In this document: one piece after another, positions 1 to 9,492 of the stretch | How the letters are laid out: every line of letters begins with the position of its first letter | Numbering within the stretch: the first letter of the stretch is position 1 | Origin: Cylindrodendrum hubeiense | Taxonomy: Eukaryota > Ascomycota > Sordariomycetes > Hypocreales > Nectriaceae | Direction: 5' to 3' | DNA length: 10,958 bases | Assembly (NCBI GenBank): GCA_014621425.1 | Contig: JAANBB010000777.1 | Location: forward strand, 1-10,958 | The notes under the pieces: model-generated | What the model was told of the DNA's origin: nothing | The model's input: the letters and a program-made list of their open reading frames with translations, nothing else | The model's database searches: none | Made by a program: the position numbers and the translations under genes

Positions 1-1180
1 AAGATATTATTAAATATTTAAAATAATTATATTAAGTTCAGAAAGTGATTTTCTATTTATTATCTTCTTTAATTTAAATATAATAATATATATCCCTAAT
101 ATTAATTTTTAAGAAGAACTTAATTTCCTTAATCTAATCTATAATTTTTATAATTAGGGAAAGAGAATATTAATTCTTTCTTATTATTTTATTAAGTCCC
201 TAATAATCTATATAAAGTTAGAGAGAACTATCTAATTTAAATATAAATAGAATAGGAATTTCTATTAGACTCTTTAAAAAGTAAATATACCTATTAATAA
301 TATTTTCTTATAGATATTTATATAATATCCTAAGCTTTTTCTAAGATAAAGAATAGATAAACCTAAATAGTAAGCTTATATTTAATAATAAGTTAATTAT
401 ATAATTAAAAGCTTTATATTAGAGAAGGATTTCTAAATTTTCTATTAAGAATATATTCTTAAAATTATAGAATTCTAGGGAAAATTCTTCTCTTATCTTA
501 AAAGTTAATTCTTCTTTATTTAATATTTAATATAATTTCTTTATTATTATTATTCTATAGATTTAAGTTAAATTCCTATAAAGATATTAAAATTTATATA
601 AAAGAATTTATTTAAGATTATTTTACTTAATTTTATATAATTATATCCTTTTTACTAGATATAGGATAATATTTAAATCTATTATAATAATTATTAATAA
701 AATAAGTAAATTTCCCTCTAATATTATATTTCTATTAATATTAATTATAATCCTTTTAAAGGATTTTATTCTCTCTTAAAAATTAGTTATATTTATTAAG
801 ACCTTTTAAATATAATAAATTTTATACTTAAATTTCTTAATTACTTCTAGTATAAGGATCTTAATTTTATACTAATAAAGATAGAACTAAATTACTAATT
901 ATTTACTAATAAGATCTATCTTTACTTTACTATTTAAAATCCTTATAATTTTAAGGGATTTCTATCTTTAAATTAAAAATTTAGTTATTAGATTATTCTT
1001 AACTCTTAGAAAGGATTAGTTAAACTTAATAGAATTATTTACTTTAATTAGAATTCTTTTTTATTTTTTTTATTTTAATTTCCTAAATTTTAGATTTCTT
1101 ATCTAAGTATATATCTATAAAGTATTTATTATTATTATAAATATAATATTTAAGGATCTTATTATATATATCCTTATAAT

Positions 1181-1213
1181 TTTTATTTTCTTTTTTCTTA
1201 TTTTCTTTTTAGG
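1181..1213. repeat. Pyrimidine-rich tract (A)
   Basis: A nearly pure T/C run on the plus strand, A/G-rich on the minus strand. It shares a block of about 15 identical bases (ATTTTCTTTTTTCTT) with the tract at 1320-1357. Such runs contain no CpA or TpG, so RIP leaves them unchanged. They could be low-complexity Lys/Glu-coding sequence of a lost gene on the minus strand, or simple sequence. I cannot tell which. Confidence 0.5.
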
Positions 1214-1319
1214 ATTTACTTTCTTATTAAAATTAATTCTTAGTTTAATTTTTAGCTAAGAGAGTATCCTTTAGAAATTATTTAAGGATCTTCCTAGATT
1301 TCTCTAAATTAGAAGGGTT

Positions 1320-1357
1320 TTATTTTCTTTTTTCTTTTTATTTTCTTTTAGTTTTCT
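1320..1357. repeat. Pyrimidine-rich tract (B)
   Basis: Second T/C-rich run, partly a direct repeat of the tract at 1181-1213 about 135 bp upstream. No function can be assigned. Confidence 0.5.
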
Positions 1358-2621
1358 AGATATAAATAATTAATATAATTATTCTTTTCTAATCTTAGAG
1401 GATATTTATATTATTCTGGATATTAATTAACTTCTATAAAGAGGATAGTAATTTTATATAAAGAAAATATATTCTTTTCTTTTTAAATATTAGAAGATTA
1501 TATTTTTTAAGAGAATTAAAATAGAGATAGAAATTATAGGGGGATTAATTCTCCCTTTATTTTATACCTTTTAAATCTATTATAATAAATAGTTCTTAGT
1601 TTTTTAAATTCTTAATTAAATTAAGAATCTATTCTTTAAAATAAGTCTAATCCCTTTTAAAATCTATTTAAATTCCCTTAAATTCTTTCTTTAAATATCT
1701 TACCTATCTATTTTAGGCTTTTAGCTCTATATTATTAAGGGCTAGTATAACTTTTATATAATTTCCTTTATATTTTCTTTAAATACTATTAAAAGCTTAT
1801 TAAAGATTATTAAACTAATTATCTTATTTTTAAACTATTATTAATATTTTAAATATTATTAGATTTTTTAACTTATATTCCTAGATAGAGAAATTAAAGT
1901 TAAAGTTAATAGAATTTTAATAATATCTTATTTAGTATCTTTATATAAGGGATAGGAAATATTAAGGAGAACCTTCTTATATAGATACTAAAAATTTATT
2001 AGCTTTTACCTAGAGCTTTTTAAATATCTATAATTCTTTAATTTAAGTCTCTATTATTTCCTACTATCTCCTAATATTTTAGATTATATTTAACTCTTTA
2101 ACTATATCTACTAAGTTTTATACTAATTCCTCCTCTCCTTTAATTATAAATTAGTTAATAAGTTAAATATTATTATCTTCTTCTCTATTAAATCTATTTA
2201 AGATCTTAGTATTATATATACCTTTATCTCTAAATAGATTAAGAATAGAATAAGTTAATCTTAATATTATTCTAATTCTAGGTAACTATAAGAGAAGCTT
2301 TAAAATATAATAATAATAAGATAATTATTAGGGAAATATCTAGTAATTATAGGATAGTCAGGTAGAGTAAAGGTATATTTAAGATTATAATAAGATTGAA
2401 ACTTACTCTATATCTCTTTAAGAAGTGGGGTATATTTTTTAAGATATTAAGTTAAAATTATTCTAATTAAGATTCCTTATTAAGTTTTCTTGGCCTTATC
2501 CTTAGAACCTCTATTATAAAATAATAATTAAGAAAGTTCTAGAACTAATAAATTATATTAATAAACTTAAAGAAAATCTAAAACTAGATTAATAAATATA
2601 ATAGATATAACATATATAATA

Positions 2622-2658
2622 AATGAGCATCACAGACAAGTAAGTATTACACTTTTCC
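2622..2658 (+). repeat. Left TIR of Fot-like copy 1
   Basis: 37-bp terminal inverted repeat, pairing with 4421-4457. The two ends differ mainly by C/T or G/A transitions, as expected after RIP. Two GAG-containing words about 16 bp apart (GTGAG and GCGAG in the right-hand copy) may form a repeated transposase-binding motif. Confidence 0.85.
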
Positions 2659-2715
2659 TAACCTTTAAAATTAAAACTTCAATAAAAATATAACAAAGTA
2701 TCAAATCAATTAAAA

Positions 2716-4380
2716 CTAATCACTACACTCTTCCTTAGATAACTTAATAATAATCTAACAGGTCCTTGCATTATAACTGGCCTTTTCACAAATTCCACAA
2801 TACCTTTCCCTTGGTATCACTAACCTCCCTTGACCATTACTTCTTAACGATTTAGCTATTATCTGTATATTAATATCTCTCTGATCTATTTTATCCCTCC
2901 CCTTATCTAGAGTTATCTTCCTTCCTTTATATAGGTATATTCTTTTCCCTTTATATTACTTATTAAGGGTCTTATTTGCCTGTTAAAGGATCTAGTTCTT
3001 AGACTTTAATAATATTATTTAATATATTATTATCTTTATTCCCTTAGAAAATAACTTAAGTATTTTAAGGATAGATATTAGAGAGTTATTTTAATATTTC
3101 TTAACTTGTCTTTTAAGATATTTAGACTATAAGCTAGCCTTAAATATAATCTTTAAGGTCTTTAAGATCTAAGGGTCAGGGAGGTTAATCTCCTCCTCAA
3201 TTAGTATTAGAGTTTATAGCTATATATTGAGCTTTAATATAATATTTTCTAAGTCTAAAAGAGTAAGTCTAGTTCCTTAAAAACCCCCTTTAATATTACT
3301 CTCTATTATAATAGTTTAGTAGGTAATATAAAAGACTAGAAAGAACTTAGTTTTTAAAATATAGGTTATAGAATATCTAATTAATTATTTAATTTCTTAA
3401 TTATAAGCTTTTTTAAGTAACTTAAAGTACTTAATATTAAGAGATTAAAGTAAATAAGATAAATAAGATAGTATATAAAGTATAATAATATTATTCTATT
3501 TATAATATTTCTTAAAATTAATTAAATAATAACTTTTATATTTATTAAGGATTAAAAGATAATAATAACTAATTAATTAATTCTCTATATATTAATTAAA
3601 GTATTTAAGTTACTTAAAACCTATCTTATTATTAGTCTAGTTATTTTAAGTTATTATAATAGCCTAATTATCTAGGAGATTACTTTCCTAATATTAACTA
3701 ATAAAATAATATTAGCCTATAATTATAATAAATAGTTAAATTATCTAGCTTTTTATATTAATTACTTAAATAACTATAATCTATTTTTAGTTTTTAAATT
3801 AGATTAATTTTAGGTTTCTATACCTATCTATATCTATAATAACTATTCTACTTATAATTATACCTATTATAAAGCTAATCTTATTAAAATTATAAATATT
3901 AATTAAATTAATATTATATTTTATAATTATATTCTCTATAAACTAGAACTAATTATAAATAATAATTAGATCTTTATATTTAGTTCTCTAATAGTTATAT
4001 TTATAAAAAAAAAATATTTTAAACTTTAATTATTATCTGATAAAGTTAGAAGCCCAGTACTTACTAACTAATAATATATTATAATTAGTAAGTAATTAAT
4101 TAGCTATTTCTTTAATACTATATAATTATAGGGGAAATCCTCGTAAATCTAGGTTAAGAATAAATTAAATAATAATCTGTTCCTCTAGATCGATTAGTCT
4201 TCGCGAGTTGGGGATAGTATTACGTTGAGATTGAATACCCTACTACTAGTAATATAGCCTATGCTCATTGACCTTATAGGTGGTTGTAGTATATTGGAGA
4301 CTTAATTTTGGGTTATTTTGAAGGGCTTGAAGGATAAGAAGAATCCTTGTCTTGGTATTTAATTGTGATATACTTGGTAA
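2716..4380 (-). pseudogene. Fot1/pogo-type DDE transposase, RIP-killed
   Basis: Relic of a cut-and-paste transposase of the DDE_1 family (Tc1-mariner superfamily, pogo/Fot group) that would bind the TIRs and move the element. One minus-strand frame runs unshifted for 554 codons to a TAG at 2716-2718. In order: N-terminal helix-turn-helix region (codons ~12-46, RILLILQALQNNPKL), CENP-B-type HTH (~57-115, with NSRRLIDLEEQ and WASNF), catalytic core, C-terminal tail with FxGT-like and SKL-like motifs, and a CCHC zinc knuckle (codons 528, 531, 536, 541; CGICEKASYNARTC). The core motifs are IYNFN (codon 166), LLILN (279) and SLNIKYF (315); each final N replaces the family's catalytic Asp. The spacing of 35 residues between the last two fits DD35D. 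The zinc-ligand His is Tyr. Many TAA/TAG codons stand where Gln, Arg or Trp is expected, including three consecutive TAG at 4240-4248. The start codon is not resolved. Family assignment is firm; the gene is dead. Confidence 0.9.
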
Positions 4381-4420
4381 TTGAGATTTATGTGATAAAG
4401 TGGGAAGTTAGATATTTAAG

Positions 4421-4457
4421 GGAAAATTGCGATACTCGCTTATCTATGACACTCACT
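4421..4457 (-). repeat. Right TIR of Fot-like copy 1
   Basis: Inverted partner of 2622-2658, less mutated than the left end. Read inward on the minus strand it begins AGTGAGTGTCATAGATAAGC. It is followed on the plus strand by TA at 4458-4459. The start AGT after a TA target site resembles Fot-type ends. Confidence 0.85.
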
Positions 4458-4603
4458 TATTATATACATTATATTAAGTATAGATAAAATACTTAGTATA
4501 TTATATTTCTAGTTTAAGATCTTATAAATACTATAATAAGATAAGATTAAATTCTAATAGTATAAATAATTAAAGAAATAATATTCCTATAATATACTTG
4601 ATA
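4458..4603. other. AT-rich spacer between the two Fot-like copies
   Basis: About 146 bp that separate copy 1 from copy 2, including the flanking TA dinucleotides. It consists of TpA-rich RIP-type sequence with no gene, no recognisable repeat and no clear relation to the element ends. Together with bases upstream of 2620 it is the pre-insertion target DNA. Confidence 0.7.
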
Positions 4604-4640
4604 AGTGAGTTATATAGATAAGTAAGTTATATACTTTTTT
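4604..4640 (+). repeat. Left TIR of Fot-like copy 2
   Basis: Matches the 37-bp TIRs of copy 1, with most CA/TG positions turned to TA. The TA duplication precedes it. The opposite TIR is outside the window. Confidence 0.8.
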
Positions 4641-4697
4641 TAATCTCTTCTAATAGAATTATTATAAAAACACTATAAACTATTTAATTAATTAAAA

Positions 4698-5705
4698 CTA
4701 CTTACTATACTCTTCCCTAGATATCTTAATTACTACCTGATAGGTTCTTATATTATGTCTGGTCTTATTATATATTTTATAATGCTAAACCCCTGGTTAT
4801 ATTAATCTTCCTTAATTATCATTTTTTAATAATTTAGCTATTATCTATGTATTAATATTTATCTGATTAATGACTTATTTTCTTTTCTCTATTATTATTA
4901 TCTCTCTTTTCTATAGTTATGTTTTTTTTGTCTTTTAGTATTAGTTTAGTATTTTATTTATCTGTTAAAGGTCATAGATCTTAGCCCTTAATAATACTAT
5001 CTTATATATATTTCCCTTTATTATCTTAGTAAGAGATTTTATAGTCTCTATAATTAATTCTGGGTAGCTATTATAATACTTTTTAATCTATATTTTAAGA
5101 TATTCAGATTAAGATTGAGTTTTAAGGATAATCTTTGGGGTCTTTAAAACCCAAGGGGTTAAGGGGCTAGTTATCTCTTTAACTAGTATTAGAGTTTATA
5201 ACTATATATTAAGCTTTGAGATTATATTTTCTAGGTTAAGAGAAATAAGCCCAGTCCCTTTAAAGGCTATCTTAATATTTTTCTCTATTATAGTAGTCTG
5301 AAATATAATATAAAAGGCTAGAAAGAACTTAGTTTTTGAAATGTAAGTTATAGAGTATCTGATTAGATATTCTATTTCTTAATTATAAGCCTTTTTAAGT
5401 ATATTAAAGTACTTAATATTAAGGGGTTAAAATAAATAAGATAATATATAAAATATAATAATCTTATTATCCTAATAATATCTCTTAAAGTTAATAGAAT
5501 AGTGATTTTTATAGTTATTAAGGATTAAGAGATAATAGGAATTAATTAATTAATTTCTTATATATTAGTTAAAATATTTAAGTTATTTAAGGTTAGTCTT
5601 ATTATTAGTCTAGCTATTTTAGGTTATTATAATAGTCTAATTATCTGGGAGATTATTATCTTAATACTAATTAGTAAAATAATATTAACTTATACTAATA
5701 ATAAG
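4698..5705 (-). pseudogene. Fot-type transposase, C-terminal part of copy 2
   Basis: C-terminal two thirds of the copy 2 transposase, ending with TAG at 4698-4700. It keeps the second and third catalytic sites, both Asp to Asn (ATT on the plus strand at 5517-5519 and 5418-5420). It also keeps the tail reading KTRHNIRTYQVVIKISREEY, where the zinc-knuckle His survives but the Cys codons are changed (Cys to Tyr by TGT to TAT). A 9-bp in-frame deletion between two 9-bp direct repeats shortens the segment between the catalytic sites by three residues compared with copy 1. The frame is cut at 5705 by the 3.78-kb transposon. Confidence 0.85.
5698..5705 (+). repeat. 8-bp target-site duplication, left of the 3.78-kb element
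   Basis: ATAATAAG here and ATAATAAA at 9485-9492 flank the inserted element. The empty site in copy 1 (3725-3732) reads ATAATAAA. The single mismatch is a G/A transition. Confidence 0.75.
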
Positions 5706-5793
5706 GCAATTGCTAGAGGGGCATGACTTTTTGCTACGCGGGTATGATCTTACACGGGCATGACTTTTTCTACAATCCTTATTAGCTTAAAAA
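5706..5793 (+). repeat. Left TIR of the 3.78-kb element
   Basis: About 88 bp, starting GCAATTGCTAGAGGGGCATG, pairing with 9397-9484. It contains three direct copies of GGG(C/T)ATGA at 5719, 5740 and 5756, likely transposase-binding sites (inference). It is one of the least mutated stretches of the window and still contains CpG. Compared with the other ends of this family, it lacks one leading A. Confidence 0.85.
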
Positions 5794-5984
5794 AAAAAGA
5801 TCTCCACATATACACACAATCAAAGGCAGTAAAGCCAGCTTAACTAACAGCTATTATACCCGTATTAAGTCCGTGACTGTAACATTCCACTACTATTATA
5901 TCAAGATAGTATAATTTTAATCTCTTGTATTTGAATTCTTAGCTTAANTANGAGCGATCAGAATTATANTATATTANNATAATA
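5794..5984. other. Lightly mutated left subterminal region of the 3.78-kb element
   Basis: Unlike the interior, this stretch keeps many CpA (for example CACATATACACACAATCAA) and few TpG. It aligns, inverted, with the right side of the 870-bp element (about 10560-10696), where TpG is kept and CpA absent. No gene is visible. Scattered Ns begin at 5948. Confidence 0.7.
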
Positions 5985-6180
5985 NCACNAGNTNATCTTA
6001 NTNNTNTTATNATAGTANTATCAGGTTNCCTTAAATTAATATNATTTAATAGTATTATTATAATATTANTAAGATAACCTNATAGTANTATNNTNATATT
6101 ACTAAGATAANCTGATAGTATTATCNTGATATTANTAAGATAATCTNATAGTANTATTATNATATTANTAAGATAACCTN
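5985..6180. repeat. 33-bp subterminal repeat array
   Basis: The word AAGATAA(C/T)CT recurs at 6071, 6104, 6137 and 6170, an exact 33-bp period. Two inverted units (AGGTTATCTT-like, about 5991 and 6023) precede them, so the array is arranged head to head. Each unit includes a small palindrome around GATAGTACTATC. The same array, inverted, lies in the 870-bp element at 10380-10505. Subterminal repeats of this kind often serve as extra transposase-binding sites; that role is inferred. Confidence 0.8.
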
Positions 6181-8990
6181 ATATATAATTAACTNTAATA
6201 ATATAGTTTTAATCNTTANGGTTTAAATTTATATTNTAATTATAAGTNATTAAAATCNTATTATTTCTATCTTATATTATTNTCTATTATTATTTATTAG
6301 CTCNTATTAGCTTCTTATTCTATNGATATTAGGTTATAATCTTTATCTANTANCTTNTANTCTAGTAANTTATCNAGGACNAANTATANCTAATTGGCTA
6401 NNGGTNACTTATATAGTTAATCTNACTTNCTAGCTTATTTCCTATTNAATNCTTANTAATNTTAATTNGTTTTGGCTTCCTGCTAGCCTCCCNCACTTAN
6501 ANTTNANTANTTNGCTTATTAATATAATAGTAACTAATTNANTANTANTANNCTAGGATTAATTACTAATCTTAATAGCCAAATTANAGGGTATAATTTA
6601 TAGTATATTTTTTAGGTAATTNNATAATACTAAANTAATCTTTAGNTTAAGGATATAATAATATAGATCTTATAATAATAATTCTTNAAGTTANTAATAT
6701 AGATAGATATCTNANTTTATAAANTATAGATCTNAANCTAGTTTCTTATAAATTATATAAGAGTATAGGATATNAAGTTCTATTAAGATAGAATACTTAT
6801 TATTATAGTCTTATAGAGGAATTAGAAAGGGATTCTTTCTAGTTAATATTACTTTATATATAATATAATATTACCCTTATATTAAGGCCAGGCCCTTTAA
6901 AGAGATTATTATTTATAGTTTATCTAGGTATTCTAAGCTTAATCTAGAGAGATTATATACTATAAATACCTTATCTATTATATACTTATCTAAGAAATTA
7001 TACTCTTAATCCTTTATTATATCTTATATTATCTTAATAAGGTAAAAGAGATTATTTATATTATTTAGTAAATAGCTTTTAATATTATTATTATTTATTT
7101 CTATATTAGATATAATATGAATATTAAAGTTATAATATATCTTGATAAAGTAATAAGCTTATTAAGCTCTTATAGGTATATAAGTATTATATAAATAATA
7201 TAAGATTAATTATTAATTATAAAATTCCTTATATAGTATTTTCTAAGCTTTCTTATAGACTACCTTATTATTAGTAANTANTATTANNATCTTNTATANN
7301 TAAAAGATATCTTAATAAGTATAANGANATCTTATTAGTTATTAAGATTATTANTATTTAGATTAATTAGGCTAAGCTAGGTATAATATTAAGGGGATTT
7401 ATTAAGATTATTATTATCTAAGCTATTAGTAGGCTTAGATAGCTTAAGCTATTTTTATTTTGATTTAAGAAGGATATTAGAGTTAATATAGTGGATATAT
7501 AGCTATTATTATAATATAGGAAACTAATTATCTAAGATTACCTTTATTAACTTATTAAAGTCTATAATAATAATAATTAGGTCTTTAATAGATTATTTAT
7601 TAATTAGCTATTAAATCCCCTCTATAAGGAATTAGAATCCTTCCTATCTTTTATTATTAATTAAGCTAAATATTATATTAAAGACTATCCCTAAATATAT
7701 CTATCTAGTTACTTAAAAGAGGGGTAGCTTAAACTAGTTAATATTATATATATTATTAAAGCTAATAATATCTAGAAAGTACTTTTATATTTAAAGATAA
7801 TAGGGGAAGGTCTATATTAAGTTAATAACTTAATTTAGCTTATTATCTACTTACTTTATTAAGTAAGGGATTCTATTCTTATTAAAAAGCTTAATTAGGG
7901 CTATAATAGAGATATATCTATTTAACTTATTATAATTAATTATAACCCTAGTATTATAGATATCCTTTTAAGTAAAGCTAATATCTAAGTATTAGTCTTA
8001 AATAATTACTTATATATTATGGGTATATATATTAACCTATTAACTTATAATTTTAAGAGTAACCCTAATAGGTAAAGTAAGTTATTAATAGGTAAGATAA
8101 GCTAATAGAGTGAGATTAGGCTTATAATTATATTTATTATATTCTATATTTAGGTATTATTATAAGAACTATTTCCCCTCTTTAAGGGCTTTAATAATAA
8201 TCTATTACTTATAGTTATATTTCTAAGACTTCTATTATTATAATCTAATTCCTTTAATAGACTGTAATTATCTAAATTAATTATACTAAAATATATATTA
8301 GATCTTCTAGTCTTAATATTAATATCTATATTACTAAATAATATTAAATCTATATTCCTTTATAAAGGTATTGACTATCTTAAAGAGAGTCTCTATATCC
8401 AGGGTAATATTATCTAGAATAGGAGGGTTAGATATTAGTTCTAGTTCTAGGGAGATTGAGGATTATATAGATATAGAAAATATACTTACTAGAGGACTTA
8501 ATATTAATTATTAATCTNNAGNTANAGAGTATAATAAAGGGGGATTATANGCCCCTNGNCTTANTNATAACTANNCCTATCTCTCCTATTACTTATATAN
8601 CNNTTTATATTAANAANTAAGNTNAAGTNTNAGATACTANCCTTCTNTAATAACCTATTATATAAGNTTTANAGTAGATTAGAATTTGGCCTTTATTANT
8701 TNANGTNNTATTANAGATATTAGAGGNCTAGATATATAAGATATAGAANTTAATAATAAGTATAGNTATTTATCTANGATTAANCTTANTANTTAATAAN
8801 TAGATAATAAAANNANAATAAGATTAATATTAAAATAGATTTTATAATTATTATATATTATCTAGGTTAACTTATTTATACCTTATTAANTATAAGATCT
8901 AGGNATATTAGAGAATTATTATANNTATAATATAAAGAGATTATTAATANTATTATTATCTCTANNANTATAAAATGGAAAGANANNNTA
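6181..8990. other. Interior of the 3.78-kb element: RIP- and N-riddled, no readable gene
   Basis: This is where a transposase gene would be expected. Every frame on both strands is broken by TAA and TAG at about the rate expected for such TpA-rich DNA. Ns are scattered as single bases at 5948-6774, 7278-7354 and 8518-9218, while 6775-7277 and 7355-8517 have none. I found no recognisable motif of hAT, MULE, P or other transposases. The longest open stretch I examined (minus strand, 8153-8359, 69 codons) has no recognisable domain. Confidence 0.65.
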
Positions 8991-9001
8991 CTAACTATAA
9001 T

Positions 9002-9098
9002 TAATAGACTTAAAGGNTATAATAGACTNAATAGATNAATATNANACTTAATATAATAACTNNAANGGTATAATAGACTNAATTAGTATAATAGANTT
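9002..9098. repeat. Right subterminal short repeats of the 3.78-kb element
   Basis: The word TAATAGACT(T/N)A or a near copy recurs about four times (near 9002, 9019, 9070 and 9088). The region aligns inverted with 10300-10360 of the 870-bp element, where AGTCTATTATA is seen. Ns blur the unit length. Confidence 0.5.
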
Positions 9099-9396
9099 AN
9101 TNGGTTANTATTATNCTCTANNTNATAGNACTTNTAANNGATTAATTAATTNCTAGGACTTAGNNTTNANNTTTNTCTTNGGGATCTAAGATCCGGTTTA
9201 ATATTNGTTTATTAATANTAAGGTATATTTAATCCGGGGGGGGGTAGAGGATACTAATTAGGGGTAGGCTCTAAGAGTGACTATTGGGATATTTATAATA
9301 ATTATTCCTAGAGATAAGATTATTTTGATTGTGATAGGTTAAATATTAAGGGATATAAAGAGGAAATGTAATAGAATTCCTATATACTAATAATTA

Positions 9397-9484
9397 TTTT
9401 TAAGTTAATAAGAGTAGTGGAAAAGTCATGCCCGCGTAAGATTATGCCCGTGTAGTAAAAAGTCATACCCCTCTAACAATTACT
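9397..9484 (-). repeat. Right TIR of the 3.78-kb element
   Basis: Inverted partner of 5706-5793. Read inward it starts AGTAATTGTTAGAGGGGTAT and also holds three GGG(C/T)AT(G/A) words. Differences from the left TIR are mostly C/T or G/A. Confidence 0.85.
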
Positions 9485-9492
9485 ATAATAAA
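9485..9492 (+). repeat. 8-bp target-site duplication, right of the 3.78-kb element
   Basis: ATAATAAA, partner of 5698-5705 and identical to the empty site in Fot-like copy 1. Counting the duplication once restores the exact copy 1 length on both sides. Confidence 0.75.

Larger units (their letters stand above)
1..2619. other. RIP-saturated AT-rich relic DNA, no gene recognised
   Basis: This stretch has almost no CpA, TpG or CpG (bases 1-2340: CpA once, TpG twice, CpG none by eye) and is built of TpA-rich words. That is the footprint expected when cytosines followed by A have been converted on both strands by RIP. Remaining C is almost always in CpT or CpC. It is probably one or more old repeats. 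I found no terminal repeats, no tRNA-like structure and no domain I can name. Bases 2340-2500 are a little less depleted (a few TG and CA). A plus-strand frame over about 1981-2580 gives plausible but unidentified protein text if TAA and TAG are read as lost Gln or Trp codons; see the findings. All frames hold many stops. Confidence 0.75.
2622..4457 (-). mobile_element. Fot1/pogo-like DNA transposon, copy 1 (complete, RIP-inactivated)
   Basis: A full-length element of 1836 bp, close to the usual size of fungal Fot elements. It is flanked by TA dinucleotides (2620-2621 and 4458-4459), the target duplication of Tc1-mariner transposons, and bounded by 37-bp terminal inverted repeats. The first base of the TIR is A, as AGTGAG at the right end and AATGAG at the left. 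One minus-strand transposase pseudogene fills nearly all of it. Sequence identity to copy 2 (from 4604) runs along the whole element. RIP damage is very heavy in the middle and lighter in the outer few hundred bases. This copy lacks the two insertions found in copy 2, so it serves as their empty site. Boundaries are inferred from TIR alignment and the TA duplication. Confidence 0.9.
5706..9484. mobile_element. 3.78-kb long-TIR DNA transposon (8-bp TSD; superfamily not settled)
   Basis: A 3779-bp element inserted in the transposase of Fot-like copy 2. Near-identical ~88-bp TIRs (differences mostly transitions), an 8-bp target duplication and an empty site in copy 1 define it. Eight-bp duplications are typical of hAT and also occur in P, Merlin and KDZ-type elements; the TIR contains TAGAGGGGCATG, loosely hAT-like. 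Its size would allow a transposase gene, but the interior is saturated with RIP mutations and Ns and I could not identify a catalytic motif on either strand. Subterminal regions carry repeat arrays. The 870-bp element at 9915-10784 is its deletion derivative. An intact relative elsewhere in the genome would show the gene. Confidence 0.85.

Noticed and set aside
1..2619. LTR or LINE retrotransposon in the left part
   Set aside because: No paired long terminal repeats, reverse-transcriptase motif or poly-A-type end could be recognised.
5706..5713. GCAATTGC as the target duplication itself, since it flanks TAGAGGGG at both ends of both elements
   Set aside because: Comparison with the empty sites in Fot copy 1 shows the duplications lie outside it (ATAATAAA and ATTTAAAT), so this palindrome belongs to the TIR.
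5985..6180. 33-bp repeats as a CRISPR array
   Set aside because: The units are contiguous with no unique spacers, change orientation, and lie in a eukaryotic-type transposon.
8153..8359. 69-codon open stretch on the minus strand inside the 3.78-kb element
   Set aside because: No ATG-led start, no recognisable domain, and flanking sequence in the same frame is full of stops. Only modestly longer than expected in such DNA, so not called as a gene.
9236..9244. Run of nine G as an assembly artefact
   Set aside because: The related element has C-runs at the homologous place on the other strand, so a G-rich tract is genuine, although its exact length here is uncertain.
5706..9484. Firm assignment of the element to hAT
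   Set aside because: The 8-bp duplication fits, but long TIRs and the lack of any readable transposase motif leave other superfamilies open.
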